Positions 55,614-64,000 of a stretch of 64,000 nt of DNA are shown one piece after another. The DNA comes from Methylophaga marina (GTDB taxonomy: Bacteria > Pseudomonadota > Gammaproteobacteria > Nitrosococcales > Methylophagaceae): the NCBI RefSeq assembly GCF_030296755.1, contig NZ_AP027741.1:2481475-2545474 (forward strand). The letters are read 5' to 3'. Made by a program: the position numbers and the translations under genes. Positions within the stretch are counted from its first letter, which is position 1, and every line of letters starts with the position of its first letter. The notes below the pieces were generated by a model. The model was given only the letters and a program-made list of their open reading frames with translations, searched no databases and was not told the origin of the DNA.

Positions 55614-57341
55614 ATGACAGCAAAGTTAAAAGTATTAGTTGGGCAGTGTTCAACACAAGGGGTGAAAGCCGATAATCAGGATACCGTCGGCTTTTTCATT
55701 CCGTCCAACTTGGCTTTGCTTGAAACGAAAGGTGTCGCCTGTGCTATTGCGGATGGGCTGAGTTCGAGTAATGAAGCAAAACAAGCCAGTCAGGCATGCG
55801 TGACTGGTTTTATGAGTGACTACTTTAGTACACCTGACTCCTGGTCTGTGAAACAGTCTGGCAGCAAAGTGCTTGCCGCTATCAACACCTGGTTGCATGG
55901 ACAAAGTCAGCAGTTTCAGCAAGCAGGGAGAGGAATGGCCTCTACCTTCAGTGCTGTTGTTGTGAAATCAACAACAGCACATATTTTTCATGTCGGTGAT
56001 TCACGTATTTATCTATTACGTGATGGTGAGTTTGAACCATTGACCACCGATCATCGTATTCGTATTGATGAAAATAAAGAGTATCTGGGAAGAGCGTTTG
56101 GTGTCGATTATTGTCTGGATATTGACTATAAAACACTTGCTGTTCAGGAAAAGGATGTGTTTCTGTTAACCACCGATGGCGTGCATGATGTTTTGCCCGA
56201 TAAGGTGCTTAAACAGTTTTTATTAGAAGCTGGTCCGGCTGATTTATCTGATTTAACAGAGCGAATTTGTGATGCAGCACTGAAGGCTGGCAGCCAAGAC
56301 AATATAAGTTGCCAGCTAATGTGCATTGAACAATTACCGACTCAAGCACCTGATGAGGTTTTTGCCCAACTCACCGTATTACCTTTTCCACCTGATTTAT
56401 ATGAGGGTGTCATTCTTGACGGCTATCGCATCAGTCGTGAGTTACACGCTAGTTCTACCAGTCAGCTTTATTTAGCGGTGGATACTGAAACGGGCGAGAA
56501 AGTGGTGATTAAAACCCCTTCGGTCAACTTCGAAGATGACCCGGCCTACCTGGAAAGATTCCATTTGGAGGAGTGGGTAGGACGCCGAATAAATAATGCA
56601 CATGTAGTCAGGACAGTAGAGCAGAAGCGCCCCCGTCGTTTTCTTTACTATGTGATGGAGTACGTGGACGGTAAAACGTTGCAGCAGTGGCTGGATGACG
56701 TTGGACGTTTGGATTTAAAAACTGTACGTGATCTTGTGCCTCAGCTTGTATCAGCACTGAGAGCTTTTCACCGACTCGATATGTTGCATCAGGATTTAAA
56801 GCCTGGAAATATCATGATCTCCAGAGATGGCGTGCTGAAGATTATTGATTTTGGTTCAACCAAAATTGCCGGCATTGCTGATATCTCTTCGCCCATAGAA
56901 CGCAGTGAGTTATTGGGGACAAAACACTACACGGCGCCTGAGTATTTATTGCGGCGAGCAGGTCAGCCGCAGTCTGATCAATTCTCTCTAGCGTGTATTG
57001 TCTATGAAATGCTCACAGGCCATCTGCCATATGGTGAAAAACTGGCAAAAGTTCATACCAGACAAGATCTTCATCGTATTGAATACCAATCCATCGCTTT
57101 GTTTATTCAGGATATGCCAAGCTGGGTTGATAAAACCTTGCAGAAAGCCTTGCAACTTTATCCTGAAAAGCGCTATCAGGCATTGTCTGAGTTTGCGACA
57201 GACTTGATAAAGCCGAATCCAGCTTATTTAAGCGATGACAATCGCCCGCTGATGTACCGTTATCCGGTTAAGTTCTGGCAAGCGTGCTCACTTCTTTTGT
57301 TCATCAGCAATTGTTTGCTTGCCTATTTTTTGCTCCGATAA
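55614..57341 (+). CDS. PP2C phosphatase-Ser/Thr kinase fusion with C-terminal membrane anchor
   Basis: The 575-residue protein has an N-terminal PP2C phosphatase domain with metal and catalytic motifs (KADNQDTVGF, AIADGLSSSNEA, HVGDSRIYLL, LTTDGVHDVL, GSQDNISCQL). A Hanks-type kinase follows with Lys in KVVIKTPSV, catalytic loop LHQDLKPGNIMI (Asp in place) and metal-binding IDFGSTK. A last hydrophobic segment (about 552-572) anchors it to the inner membrane with both domains in the cytoplasm. It is in the transcript of the nitrate transporter, an arrangement also known in Pseudomonas, so it probably controls uptake or assimilation by reversible phosphorylation. Its targets are unknown. Confidence 0.9.
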   Translation: MTAKLKVLVGQCSTQGVKADNQDTVGFFIPSNLALLETKGVACAIADGLSSSNEAKQASQACVTGFMSDYFSTPDSWSVKQSGSKVLAAINTWLHGQSQQFQQAGRGMASTFSAVVVKSTTAHIFHVGDSRIYLLRDGEFEPLTTDHRIRIDENKEYLGRAFGVDYCLDIDYKTLAVQEKDVFLLTTDGVHDVLPDKVLKQFLLEAGPADLSDLTERICDAALKAGSQDNISCQLMCIEQLPTQAPDEVFAQLTVLPFPPDLYEGVILDGYRISRELHASSTSQLYLAVDTETGEKVVIKTPSVNFEDDPAYLERFHLEEWVGRRINNAHVVRTVEQKRPRRFLYYVMEYVDGKTLQQWLDDVGRLDLKTVRDLVPQLVSALRAFHRLDMLHQDLKPGNIMISRDGVLKIIDFGSTKIAGIADISSPIERSELLGTKHYTAPEYLLRRAGQPQSDQFSLACIVYEMLTGHLPYGEKLAKVHTRQDLHRIEYQSIALFIQDMPSWVDKTLQKALQLYPEKRYQALSEFATDLIKPNPAYLSDDNRPLMYRYPVKFWQACSLLLFISNCLLAYFLLR

Positions 57342-57480
57342 GCTTGTATAGCGTGGTCTTTTAATATCAGAAAAACCGGATTATCGACAATTTTGTCTCA
57401 ACGACTATTCCTGTATTTACACTATAGTCATACTAAGAGTATGGTTATTATAAATACTAAAAAAGTGATAGCTGGTTGAA

Positions 57481-58383
57481 ATGTCAATGGAAACAAACCC
57501 AAGGTTAAAAGAAGAAAACGTAACAGATTTGTTCAGTATGGAGAGTATCGAATCTGCATGGTCTTTTTTAGATATTTTGCCTTTTCCAGTCACGGTTATT
57601 GATGATGACTATAGGGTGATTCGAGCCAATCAGGAAGCCATTCATGAATACAGTCAGATTGATGAGCCTTGCTACAAAATGAGTCATGGTTACGATAGTC
57701 CCTGCCATGAAAATGGTGAGGCCTGCCCTAAGCTCGATGCACAGACCCTCAGAACAACAATTAGTCATTTACATATTCATCAAACCAACAGCGGTCCTCA
57801 GAAATTCAAAGTGATGGCGCTACCTCTAGAGAAGGGTGGAGCTATGGAGCTGCACATTCCGCTGGATGATGTCACTTCTCTTGATGGTGTCACAGGTCTG
57901 ACCAATCGCACAGAAGGCGAACAAGGTGCGCGTCGATTAGTGGCTCTGATGCAGCGATTATCGACCCCCTATAGCATCATTATGCTTGACCTCGACTACT
58001 TCAAACAGATTAATGACCAACATGGCCATCATGTGGGCGATATTGTGCTGAGACGAACAGCAGAGGTCATGGCTGACAGTATTCGTGCTTCCGATATTCT
58101 GGTTCGATGGGGTGGTGAAGAGTTTTTGTTTGTCTTATCAGGCGCACAGGCTGCTCATGCAGCTAAGTTCACCGAGAAACTGTTACAGCATTTGCGTGAG
58201 ATAAGAATTGCACTACGTGATGACACAATTTCGGTCTCTGCCAGTGCCGGTATTCGAGCCGTGAGTACAGCTGAATTAGCCACAATAAATTTTGATAAAG
58301 CTTTGCAACAAGCTGATGTGATGCTCTACTCTGCAAAAAAAGCAGGAAGAGATCAGTTCATGATGTATGACGCTGCACCATAA
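57481..58383 (+). CDS. Diguanylate cyclase with Cys-rich PAS domain
   Basis: The 300-residue cytoplasmic protein has a PAS domain (about 25-110) and a GGDEF domain. The PAS region holds three cysteines in CYKMSHGYDSPCHENGEACP, a spacing that often marks redox- or metal-sensing PAS domains; the ligand here is unknown. The active site WGGEEFLFVLSG is intact, with an I-site RASD five residues before. Nucleotide-binding DLDYFKQINDQHGHHVGD is present. It is expected to make c-di-GMP. It converges directly on the HD-GYP regulator, with no gap between stop codons. Confidence 0.9.
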   Translation: MSMETNPRLKEENVTDLFSMESIESAWSFLDILPFPVTVIDDDYRVIRANQEAIHEYSQIDEPCYKMSHGYDSPCHENGEACPKLDAQTLRTTISHLHIHQTNSGPQKFKVMALPLEKGGAMELHIPLDDVTSLDGVTGLTNRTEGEQGARRLVALMQRLSTPYSIIMLDLDYFKQINDQHGHHVGDIVLRRTAEVMADSIRASDILVRWGGEEFLFVLSGAQAAHAAKFTEKLLQHLREIRIALRDDTISVSASAGIRAVSTAELATINFDKALQQADVMLYSAKKAGRDQFMMYDAAP

Positions 58384-59376
58384 CTAATCAGAAAATGCTT
58401 GTTTCACTTTCAGAATGTCTGGCAGGTGCTCAATTAAGATGGGGGGCAAAGCGGGATCAATGTGTTTACCACTCTGTTCATTAATGAATTCTATGGCTTC
58501 CTCAACTGGCCAGGCTTCTTTATATGGTCTGGCGCTGGTTAATGCATCAAAAATATCAGCTATGGCAACGATTCGACCTGCAAGCGGAATCTCATCACCT
58601 TTTAATCCATTTGGGTAACCCGTGCCATCCCATTTTTCATGATGGGTCAGGGCAACAGTATGGGCTAGTTGAATCAATCTTGATGTTGAGTTGGCTAAGA
58701 TCTCGGCCCCGATTAAAGTATGTGTTTTCATTTCTGAAAACTCTTCTAACGTTAACTTATCTGGTTTTAATAATATTTTGTCAGCAATACCAATTTTTCC
58801 AATGTCATGCATGGGAGCCGCCATCATGAGTTCGTTTGCGGTACTCTCGTCAAATCCATAACCCAGAGCAATAATTTTTGCATAGCGACTCATCCGCTGA
58901 ACATGTAAGCCCGTTTCGTTATCTTTGTATTCTGCAGCTCTACCTAAACGTTCAATCAAGTCGATATGGGTGGCACGAAGCTCATCTGCTTTGACAAGAG
59001 AGATATGTGTTTTTACTCTGGCAAGTACAGTGGAGGGCACGATGGGTTTAATGATGTAATCTACTGCACCAATGTCAAAACCTCGTGCTTCATCATCCGG
59101 ATCTTGTAAGGCTGTCACAAATATAATCGGTATGTGTGAGGTGTCTGATCTGGCTTTTAATTGCTGGCAAACTTCTAAGCCTGTCATTTCTGGCATCATG
59201 ATATCGAGTAAGATCAGATCCGGCATTTCCTTATCAATCAATGCCAGAGCACCTTTTCCTGAGCGGGCGAACGAAAGCGCATAATCGTTCTGCAGAATCT
59301 GACGAAGCACTCTCAAGTTGGTTGGCTCGTCATCGACAATAAGGATTCTAGGCTGGTATTTCTTTATCGTAGTCAT
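58384..59376 (-). CDS. RpfG-like response regulator with HD-GYP output
   Basis: The 330-residue protein has a receiver domain (ILIVDDEPTNLRVLRQIL; phospho-Asp in LILLDIMMPEMTG; FVTALQ; Lys in YIIKPIV) followed by an HD-GYP domain with APMHDIGKIGI, ALTHHEKWDGTGYPNG and IADIFDALTSARPYK. It should degrade c-di-GMP when phosphorylated. The start overlaps the stop of the upstream hybrid kinase by four bases, so they are translated together, as in the RpfC/RpfG pair. No rpfF-like synthase is seen nearby. Confidence 0.93.
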   Translation of the reverse strand: MTTIKKYQPRILIVDDEPTNLRVLRQILQNDYALSFARSGKGALALIDKEMPDLILLDIMMPEMTGLEVCQQLKARSDTSHIPIIFVTALQDPDDEARGFDIGAVDYIIKPIVPSTVLARVKTHISLVKADELRATHIDLIERLGRAAEYKDNETGLHVQRMSRYAKIIALGYGFDESTANELMMAAPMHDIGKIGIADKILLKPDKLTLEEFSEMKTHTLIGAEILANSTSRLIQLAHTVALTHHEKWDGTGYPNGLKGDEIPLAGRIVAIADIFDALTSARPYKEAWPVEEAIEFINEQSGKHIDPALPPILIEHLPDILKVKQAFSD

Positions 59377-62300
59377 AATGTGGTGTTCGTTATATGTTGC
59401 TTGATAGCGTTTAAGTGTTGTTGGGCGACCAAAAAGTCAAAGTCGAGTACAGACTGTTTAACATCTAAAGCAAGTCGATGTAAGTCAGCTTCAACCCCAT
59501 TGACTAGCTCGTCTACTCTCTCTTCGTTAAGTTCTCCATGCTCGCTAAGCTCGATAAGTTCATCGACGATAGTCAATATACGGTCGTTAGCTAGCAGGAC
59601 TTGTGATGTTACAGTTGCCTCACTGTTTGAATCAGCCAATGAGGCTTTTATCCATTTTTCCTCTTTTGATAACGTGGAAAAGGCATTGTCGAGCTTAGCA
59701 ATCTCTATCGCTACTTCGACTTTATGTTCATTATTTGACTTATTTTCTATCAAAGAAGTTGATTGATGGATTTTCAAAAGGCCCAGGTTGCCTGACACAC
59801 CTTTGAGCTTATGTGCCAGCTTTTTCAGTTCACTGTAATTCGATGTTTCATTCAATTCAGATAGCTGTTTACTGATATCGCTATACGCTTTTATAAAACG
59901 GGCCAATTCAGCTAAATAAACAGGGTAGCTACCCCATAACGTTAATGCTTTATCAATATTGATCTGCGTGAATGTATGTTCATCAATACCAAGCACTTCT
60001 GGAGCTGTTGTAATGAAGTGTGGCTCAATACCGAGAACCCGTGCCATTTCAGCTGTGAGCAGCTGTATATCAATAGGTTTGTGGGAAAAGCCATTCATGC
60101 CGGCATTAGTCGCTTGCAGTCGGTCTTCAGATAAGACACTCGCTGTTAAAGCGACGACAGGTGTCGTTTCAAGTTGATGAGCTGACTCATACTCACGAAT
60201 TTTCTTGGTAGCGGTAAACCCATCCATCACTGGCATTTGTAAATCCATCAAAACAATGTCAGGTTTTTCTATGATGAATTTATGGAACGCATCTTCGCCA
60301 TTTACCGAATTAATAACAGTATGATTTTGTCGTTCAAGTAAAAGCGAGAGTAAGGTCAAGTTCTGAGAAATATCATCAGCAATTAATACTTTTTTGGGTG
60401 GAATCGACAAGGCTTGGTTCGCTACAGTTGCGTTAATGATGTCATCGGTTTTTTGTAGTGGCAGATCAAAGAAAAATGTACTGCCTACACCTGCCTCACT
60501 ACTGGCGCTTAATTCTCCTCCCATCAAATCCACTAGCTGTTTGGAAATTGTTGTACCCAGTCCAGTACCACCAAAGCGCCGGCTCATTGAAGCATCAGCC
60601 TGGGAGAAGGGTTCAAAAATGGTATTGAGCGTCGTTTCATCCATCCCAATACCGGTGTCCTCAACGGTAAAACGAAGAGTGGACTCATTAAGAGGGTGTA
60701 CCGAAACGGTGACACCACCATTTTCAGTAAACTTCACGGCATTACCAATAATGTTATATAACACTTGCCTAATTCTGTTTTCATCTCCTAAATACGAGGT
60801 ATGAATGTCGTCAGGTATACTGCAGTTAAGGTATAGGTTTTTATTTTTTGCTTGAAGCCATAATGTAGATATGACTGAATCAATCAGCCTGGTTAAATCG
60901 AACGTGGACTCTTCGAGTTCGAGTTTATTCTTTTCTAGTTTGGCACTGTCGAGAATATCATTTAACAGGTGAAGCAATGATCGGGCTGATTGGCTAATGG
61001 TTTGCAGATGTTTTTTATTGTTGCCACTGATATCTTTGGCATCAAGAAGCAGATCTGAAAAACCGATGATGGCATTCATCGGTGTTCTTATTTCATGACT
61101 CATATTCGCCATGAATCTGGCTTTACTCTCTGCTGAAAGTTCAGCTCTCTCTTTCGCCTGACGAAGATCGTCTTCCATCTCTATGCGGTGTGTAATATCC
61201 AGAATCAAACCATCTATCCAAACGGGTTGGTCGTTCTCGTAAATAATAGAGCCTTTTTCAAATACCCAGATATAGTGGCCATCTCTGTGTTTCCAGCGAA
61301 ACTCAACTGAGTAACTGGTTTTACTTTCAAGTGCTGATTGAACAGCATCATTGGTTAAATCCACATCATCGTGATGAATCAGTTCTGAGAGATGAATTCG
61401 CTGCTTATAAAAGTCTTCAGCAGCCCAGCCTGTCATATCAAAAATGGCATCGCTGACAAAAATGACCGACCAGTGTTCATCCAGCAAACAACGAAAACTG
61501 GCGCCAGGAATATTTCTAATTAATGAACTATATTGCTCCTCACTCTTACGCAACTTTTCTTCAATTTCCCAACGTTGAGAAATATCGGTAGCAAAACCCA
61601 CAAATAATGAACCGATGTCTTCTACTTCAACACGACCTACACCAAGTCGTATTGGAAATGAGTGACCGTCTTTATGTTTAGCAAAAACTTCTCTGGCTTG
61701 ACCGGTCAGTTGGGTTTGTCCTGTTTTAAGAAAGTTAAATAAATATTCTTGGTATTCATTTTTGGCTTCATCAGGCACCAGAACTAAGAAAGATTTGCCA
61801 ATAACCTCTGTGTTTTTCCAGCCAAAGATAGTTGATGCTGATGAGTTAAAGTCTTGGATGATTCCGTTTTGATCGATGGTGATGATGCCATCAACGGCTG
61901 TTTCGAGGGTAGTTTTTAAACGTAGTTCACTGATGGTTTTTTCAGTCAGTAACTGGCGATATCTGAGCTGAGAAGCAATAGTGATGGCCAAGGCAATCAA
62001 TAATAATGTGATAGAAGTAATAATATAAGATAACTGAACGTGATCTTCTGTGATGCGATGCGTCATCAGAGTGTTGTCGCTCATGAGATATCTTGCCCCA
62101 GCCATACCAGTGTAATGCATGCCTGAAATAGCCAGTCCCATCACAACAGCGCTGATGATATTGATGAGGTGGACAGAGTGTTGTTTCCAGACTATTGATA
62201 GATAATGGCGAGCTGACAGTGCGATGAAAGCCAGTACAACAGCAACAATAATAGAAGCAGCGAACCAACTAGGCACATAACGAAGCTCCGCGTCCATCTC

Positions 62301-62738
62301 CATGGCTTCCATACCAACGTAATGCATCATCCCTATACCGGCACCTACGGAGAAGCTACTCATAATCAGTTGCCATAGAGTCATTGAAGGATTTATAAGC
62401 ATTCTCAAAGTGATATAGGAAGAAAGCAAACTAGGAAGGATAGAGATAAGTGTGAGAGGGATATTGTAGGTCGTTTGTTCAGACATCTCGTAAGCTAACA
62501 TGCCCACGAAATGCATACTCCAGACACCACCAGCAAAAATGATGGTGCCAGTAATAATAGCAATATGGCGGTGGCGATTGTTTTTGATTAGTTTTGCCAT
62601 TGAAGCAAAATGTAACGCCACAAAAGCCGCTGTTGTAGCTAAAATGATTGATAGAACGACAAGAAAGAAATCATATGAACCGACAATGAGTGTCTGTTTG
62701 GGGGCTGATGTTATAAAAAAATTATCAGGGTTGAACAT
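59373..62738 (-). CDS. Hybrid sensor kinase: MHYT-PAS-PAS-HisKA-HATPase-receiver-HPt
   Basis: About 1121 residues from the ATG at 62738; a TTG five codons earlier is possible. The N-terminus has a seven-helix MHYT sensor with MHFVGM, MMHYVGM and GMHYTGM motifs, thought to bind copper or gas ligands. Two PAS domains follow (about 280-400 and 410-530), then the H-box FMANMSHEIRTPMNAIIGF, ATP-binding GTGLGTTISKQLVDLMGG, a receiver with Asp in VLMDLQMPVMDGF, and an HPt domain with His in KKLAHKLKGVSGNLG. This is a complete phosphorelay chain. The product is likely to phosphorylate the HD-GYP regulator translated next. Confidence 0.92.
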   Translation of the reverse strand: MFNPDNFFITSAPKQTLIVGSYDFFLVVLSIILATTAAFVALHFASMAKLIKNNRHRHIAIITGTIIFAGGVWSMHFVGMLAYEMSEQTTYNIPLTLISILPSLLSSYITLRMLINPSMTLWQLIMSSFSVGAGIGMMHYVGMEAMEMDAELRYVPSWFAASIIVAVVLAFIALSARHYLSIVWKQHSVHLINIISAVVMGLAISGMHYTGMAGARYLMSDNTLMTHRITEDHVQLSYIITSITLLLIALAITIASQLRYRQLLTEKTISELRLKTTLETAVDGIITIDQNGIIQDFNSSASTIFGWKNTEVIGKSFLVLVPDEAKNEYQEYLFNFLKTGQTQLTGQAREVFAKHKDGHSFPIRLGVGRVEVEDIGSLFVGFATDISQRWEIEEKLRKSEEQYSSLIRNIPGASFRCLLDEHWSVIFVSDAIFDMTGWAAEDFYKQRIHLSELIHHDDVDLTNDAVQSALESKTSYSVEFRWKHRDGHYIWVFEKGSIIYENDQPVWIDGLILDITHRIEMEDDLRQAKERAELSAESKARFMANMSHEIRTPMNAIIGFSDLLLDAKDISGNNKKHLQTISQSARSLLHLLNDILDSAKLEKNKLELEESTFDLTRLIDSVISTLWLQAKNKNLYLNCSIPDDIHTSYLGDENRIRQVLYNIIGNAVKFTENGGVTVSVHPLNESTLRFTVEDTGIGMDETTLNTIFEPFSQADASMSRRFGGTGLGTTISKQLVDLMGGELSASSEAGVGSTFFFDLPLQKTDDIINATVANQALSIPPKKVLIADDISQNLTLLSLLLERQNHTVINSVNGEDAFHKFIIEKPDIVLMDLQMPVMDGFTATKKIREYESAHQLETTPVVALTASVLSEDRLQATNAGMNGFSHKPIDIQLLTAEMARVLGIEPHFITTAPEVLGIDEHTFTQINIDKALTLWGSYPVYLAELARFIKAYSDISKQLSELNETSNYSELKKLAHKLKGVSGNLGLLKIHQSTSLIENKSNNEHKVEVAIEIAKLDNAFSTLSKEEKWIKASLADSNSEATVTSQVLLANDRILTIVDELIELSEHGELNEERVDELVNGVEADLHRLALDVKQSVLDFDFLVAQQHLNAIKQHITNTTL

Positions 62739-62938
62739 TAAGAACCTATTCAAGTCGGTTTGGGTAGATAGCTAAAGTTCGCTATTTCTATATAGCATAA
62801 TTCTTTAGCGGAACTTGAAGTAGTTAATTTAGAAAAACTTTGAGATAAAGTTCACCATATTGAAATACGGTGAGATTAATGTTGCTTGTAGAGGTCAAAT
62901 TGAGATTGGAACAGACGGGGTTGATTAATGCTTAGACC

Positions 62939-62975
62939 AAAAAAAAGCCTCGTTATTTTAACGAGGCTTTTTTTC
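62939..62975. terminator. Rho-independent terminator next to the tRNA-Thr remnant
   Basis: AAAAAAAAGCCTCGTTA and TAACGAGGCTTTTTTT form a perfect hairpin. It lies seven bases from the remnant on the minus strand and was probably the terminator of the original tRNA gene. Confidence 0.9.
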
Positions 62976-62981
62976 TTGTTC

Positions 62982-63032
62982 TGGAGCCGGAGATAGGACT
63001 TGAACCTACGACCCGCTGATTACAAATCAGTT
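62982..63032 (-). tRNA. tRNA-Thr (TGT) 3' fragment, element attachment site
   Basis: On the minus strand the segment begins at the anticodon arm (ACTGATTTGTAATCAG, anticodon TGT). It continues through a normal T-arm (GTAGG/CCTAT) to the acceptor strand CTCCGGC and encoded CCA. The 5' half (acceptor, D-arm) is absent; unrelated sequence takes its place. This is the duplicated 3' end left by insertion of an element into a tRNA-Thr gene. The intact copy should lie at the other end of the element, beyond 64000. Confidence 0.8.
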
Positions 63033-63069
63033 AAACAAGTTAGTATTTATGCGGGTTTTCGGCGATTAT

Positions 63070-63131
63070 TTGTCCGGAACTTCCTTGTTTTACCCCTTTT
63101 TTAATCAGTTACTTAGACTTTATTGTCCGGA
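63070..63131. repeat. Direct repeat TTGTCCGGA, candidate integrase arm sites
   Basis: TTGTCCGGA occurs at 63070-63078 and 63123-63131 in the same orientation, between the tRNA remnant and the integrase stop. Short repeats here fit arm-type binding sites of tyrosine integrases. Seen directly; role inferred. Confidence 0.45.
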
Positions 63132-63141
63132 GGTTTTGGAG

Positions 63142-64000
63142 CTAAAATACCGGTTTTACTACCGGTGTCGATTTGTCATAGCGATCAACAACGCTTGCCG
63201 ACTTCCATCCACCAGCTTCTTGTTTTTCTGCTCGGGTACCTTTCGTGTCTGTGGTGCCTTTGCGTTTTAGATCGTGCAAGCTGAAACGTTCTTCGGGTGT
63301 GATAACTGGATTGTCACATTCCAAAGCAAAGGTGATCATCCGTTGCCATGCTGTATCGAGTGATGATTTTTGAAGAGGCTTTCCAGTTTTAGAAATAAAT
63401 ACCGGTCTATCAGCTGGATTGAGTGGCACGGGTATGTTTTTTGCTGACCAGATTCTGTCTCGTCTGGCGATAGCTGCATCCCACGCCTTGCGTAAACGTG
63501 GCGACCATTCGACGGCATTTGTTCGACTGCCTTTTCTACGATTGCAAACAAGGTGTTCATCTTTTGCTCTATTTTCTGTCATGTCGATAACTTCAATGCC
63601 ACGAAGACGACATAAATAAGCAATCTCCATTACCGGCCATAAATATTCAGGACAGGCACCTTTTACGTTATTACCTAGACGGCTAGCCTTTAATACGTGA
63701 GAAAGGACGCGATGATAGACCTCATCACTAACCAATTGCTGTACTGGTTTTTCTTTGGCTTGTTCTATGCCGGTGGCAAAGTTGGTATCAATATAGCCTC
63801 TGGCACGCCCCCATTTAAACAGTCGTCTTGTGTAACGCAATGCATGGTTAGCAGCTGACGCTCCTTTTTCGCTGGCTAGTTTATCAATCAGCTTTTGCAC
63901 CATAGGCGTTGACCATTTAGACATTGATACTGTGCCAAGTGGCTTGCCTGATAGGGTGGGGAAGTTTTCAACGAGTGCGCTGCAGTAACGATAATCGCGT
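63142..64000 (-). CDS. Tyrosine recombinase/integrase (partial)
   Basis: The frame is open to the right edge, so the N-terminus is outside the window; at least 285 residues are visible. It shows the SAM-like core-binding region (MVQKLIDKLASEKGASAANHALRY in part), the catalytic Arg in LCRLRGIEVID, the box-II pattern SLHDLKRKGTTD, and the Tyr nucleophile in SVVDRYDKS near the C-terminus. In the box-II motif a Lys replaces the usual Arg two positions after Asp, as seen in related integrases. It points toward the tRNA-Thr remnant 110 bases away, so it is the integrase of an element inserted in tRNA-Thr. Confidence 0.9.
   Translation of the reverse strand, partial: RDYRYCSALVENFPTLSGKPLGTVSMSKWSTPMVQKLIDKLASEKGASAANHALRYTRRLFKWGRARGYIDTNFATGIEQAKEKPVQQLVSDEVYHRVLSHVLKASRLGNNVKGACPEYLWPVMEIAYLCRLRGIEVIDMTENRAKDEHLVCNRRKGSRTNAVEWSPRLRKAWDAAIARRDRIWSAKNIPVPLNPADRPVFISKTGKPLQKSSLDTAWQRMITFALECDNPVITPEERFSLHDLKRKGTTDTKGTRAEKQEAGGWKSASVVDRYDKSTPVVKPVF

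Noticed and set aside
1..64000. CRISPR array, insertion sequence or prophage cluster
   Set aside because: No regularly spaced repeats, no transposase-like gene and no phage structural genes were seen. Only the integrase at the right end is mobile-element related.

Overview
The window looks like chromosome of a marine or salt-tolerant gammaproteobacterium of moderate-to-low GC. The evidence is an rnfABCDGE-nth operon in the Enterobacterales/Vibrio order, an NhaD-type Na+/H+ antiporter, a BCCT osmolyte transporter, a Pseudomonas-like nitrate assimilation cluster (nirBD, nasC, nasA, PP2C-kinase), and exosortase-type VPVPA C-termini. A Methylophaga-like organism would fit, but that is a guess: no diagnostic methylotrophy gene is present.

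Layout. 1-8144 (minus): a truncated quinone oxidoreductase, DUF1841, nth, the six-gene Rnf complex and DAHP synthase. 8260-14681: a MaoC hydratase behind a sigma54-type promoter, nhaD, a small tyrosine phosphatase, a fructosamine-kinase-like gene, rpiA, a peroxiredoxin and a Gfo/Idh oxidoreductase. 14781-17531: the most distinctive part, three secreted proteins with VPVPA/PEP-CTERM-like tails, each directly preceded by its own c-di-GMP-I (GEMM) riboswitch-like leader, with a 26-bp perfect palindrome and a CRP-like site between two of them. 17554-29851: radical SAM, SIMPL, an ATP-grasp/7TM/retropepsin-like trio, cmoM, mfd, a small membrane protein, uvrC and pgsA. 29848-30160: tRNA-Gly and tRNA-Cys. 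30173-42504: a diguanylate cyclase, an HD-GYP protein, a PLD-VTT fusion, a nuclease-family protein, a porin with a BCCT transporter, and a PepSY/two-component module. 42621-57341: MarR and nitrate assimilation with sigma54 promoters, paired NtrC-like sites and a split NIT sensor/ANTAR regulator. 57481-62738: a Cys-rich PAS diguanylate cyclase and an Rpf-like pair (MHYT hybrid kinase plus HD-GYP regulator). 62982-64000: a tRNA-Thr 3' remnant next to a tyrosine integrase, which is the edge of an integrated element continuing off the right end.

Two themes stand out. First, c-di-GMP: makers (30173, 57481), breakers (31524, 52726, 58384) and three riboswitch-like receptors are all in one 64-kb window, which suggests cyclic-dinucleotide control of surface or matrix proteins. 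Second, nitrogen: two sigma54 promoters (nirB and nasA), each with two NtrC-like sites 20 bp apart, plus a third sigma54-like promoter in front of a 37-codon ORF and the NIT/ANTAR genes.

Caution: eleven genes are broken by a small indel, always in a run of five or six identical bases (12 sites). Most are essential or core genes (uvrC, DAHP synthase, nasC), so sequencing or assembly error is far likelier than decay. Coordinates for these genes span the repaired reading frame.
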